A stretch of DNA of 33,687 nt from an uncultured Erysipelotrichaceae bacterium (lineage in GTDB: Bacteria; Bacillota_I; Bacilli_A; RF39; UBA660). Shown piece after piece: positions 33,583 to 33,687 of the stretch (positions are counted from its first letter, which is position 1; each line of letters opens with the position of its first letter). A program made the position numbers and the translations under genes. The notes under the pieces were generated by a model. That model did no database searches, was not told the origin of the DNA, and saw nothing but the letters and a program-made list of their open reading frames with translations. Location of the stretch: contig CADCJS010000006.1 of assembly GCA_902801825.1 (NCBI GenBank), forward strand, positions 56,001 through 89,687, given 5' to 3'.

Positions 33583-33676
33583 TGTAGCGAGAAAAAGATA
33601 CTCACTATGGTATTAAAATTATATATTTGATATGTGCTTACCTCAAATGGCTCAACACATTTAGGAAAGGAAGTTG
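33583..33676 (+). other. Transcribed leader of the CIRCE-controlled gene
   Basis: About 95 bases from the predicted transcript start to the start codon, the longest leader in the window. It holds a possible 7-codon upstream frame (ATG at about 33607, ending TGA) and AGGAAAGGAAG just before the start. No riboswitch is recognised. Confidence 0.4.
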
Positions 33677-33687
33677 ATGGATATGAT
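33677..33687 (+). CDS. Start of a heat-shock gene, cut by the window end (possibly clpB)
   Basis: ATG at 33677 follows a Shine-Dalgarno (GGAAAGGAAG) and reads Met-Asp-Met before the window ends. The CIRCE-like operator points to an HrcA-regulon gene (hrcA-grpE-dnaK-dnaJ, groESL or clpB). Met-Asp-Met fits ClpB starts better than GroES, DnaK or HrcA, but three codons cannot decide. Confidence 0.4.

Noticed and set aside
1-33687. Code 4 (TGA as tryptophan)
   Set aside because: All expected tryptophans are TGG, and TGA ends the trmH-family gene in the right place with rimM starting just after.
1-33687. tRNA, rRNA or insertion sequences
   Set aside because: I saw no tRNA T-loop patterns, no rRNA sequence, and no transposase or terminal inverted repeats, including around the giant gene.

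Overview
The window reads as a chromosomal segment of a very AT-rich Bacillota (Bacilli) genome, probably a small-genome, host-associated lineage near the uncultured Bacilli orders such as RF39. The evidence is the strong A/T bias, Bacillus-type gene families (PcrA, GalU, LigA, RimM, TrmD, SipS-like LepB), Gram-positive style surface proteins and a CIRCE-like heat-shock operator. The genetic code looks standard: tryptophan is TGG throughout and TGA is a real stop (trmH, 12390-12392). This argues against a code-4 mollicute. The lineage is an inference.

Layout. 1-297: the 3' end of tsaD, closed by a terminator shared with a convergent three-gene NitT/TauT-type ABC importer (305-2827, minus strand). 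2912-7891: pcrA, galU and ligA, a compact plus-strand housekeeping run. 7946-8581: a YgjP-like metallohydrolase. 8647-11624: an internalin-like leucine-rich-repeat surface protein with a single-base frameshift that cuts off its SPQTG-type sorting signal. 11670-15995: trmH/spoU, rimM, trmD with an unusual C-terminal extension, trpS, and a family-2 glycosyltransferase whose usual acidic motifs are missing. 16067-16841: two small unrecognised genes. 16938-31091: one 4717-residue surface protein that takes up 42% of the window. 31218-33268: rplS behind a probable L19 leader, lepB, and a GH3 NagZ-like hydrolase. 33290-33442: a small broken gene. 33536-33687: a CIRCE-like operator, a promoter and the first codons of a heat-shock gene.

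The standout is the giant protein. In order it has an N-terminal membrane segment, a carboxypeptidase-regulatory-like domain, ten InlB B-type repeats, a chitobiase-C-like domain, a first beta-helix module, three related beta-sandwiches with a LamG-like lectin fold, a glycine-rich domain like that of ALK/LTK receptors lodged inside the second beta-helix module, several more beta-helix modules of about 430-520 residues, and a C-terminal QTG-hydrophobic-KKKK anchor. The LRR protein shares the InlB-type repeats and the PQTG/IQTG-I-K anchor, so the two probably form one surface-display set. LepB could process the exported precursors, but no sortase lies in the window. The giant gene and its neighbours split the usual rimM-trmD-rplS cluster, and rplS now has its own promoter and leader.

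Regulation visible in the sequence is economical. Several genes have an extended -10 box almost touching a GGTGA-type Shine-Dalgarno, which implies very short 5' leaders. Most transcription units end in terminator hairpins that contain the stop codon of the gene they close.
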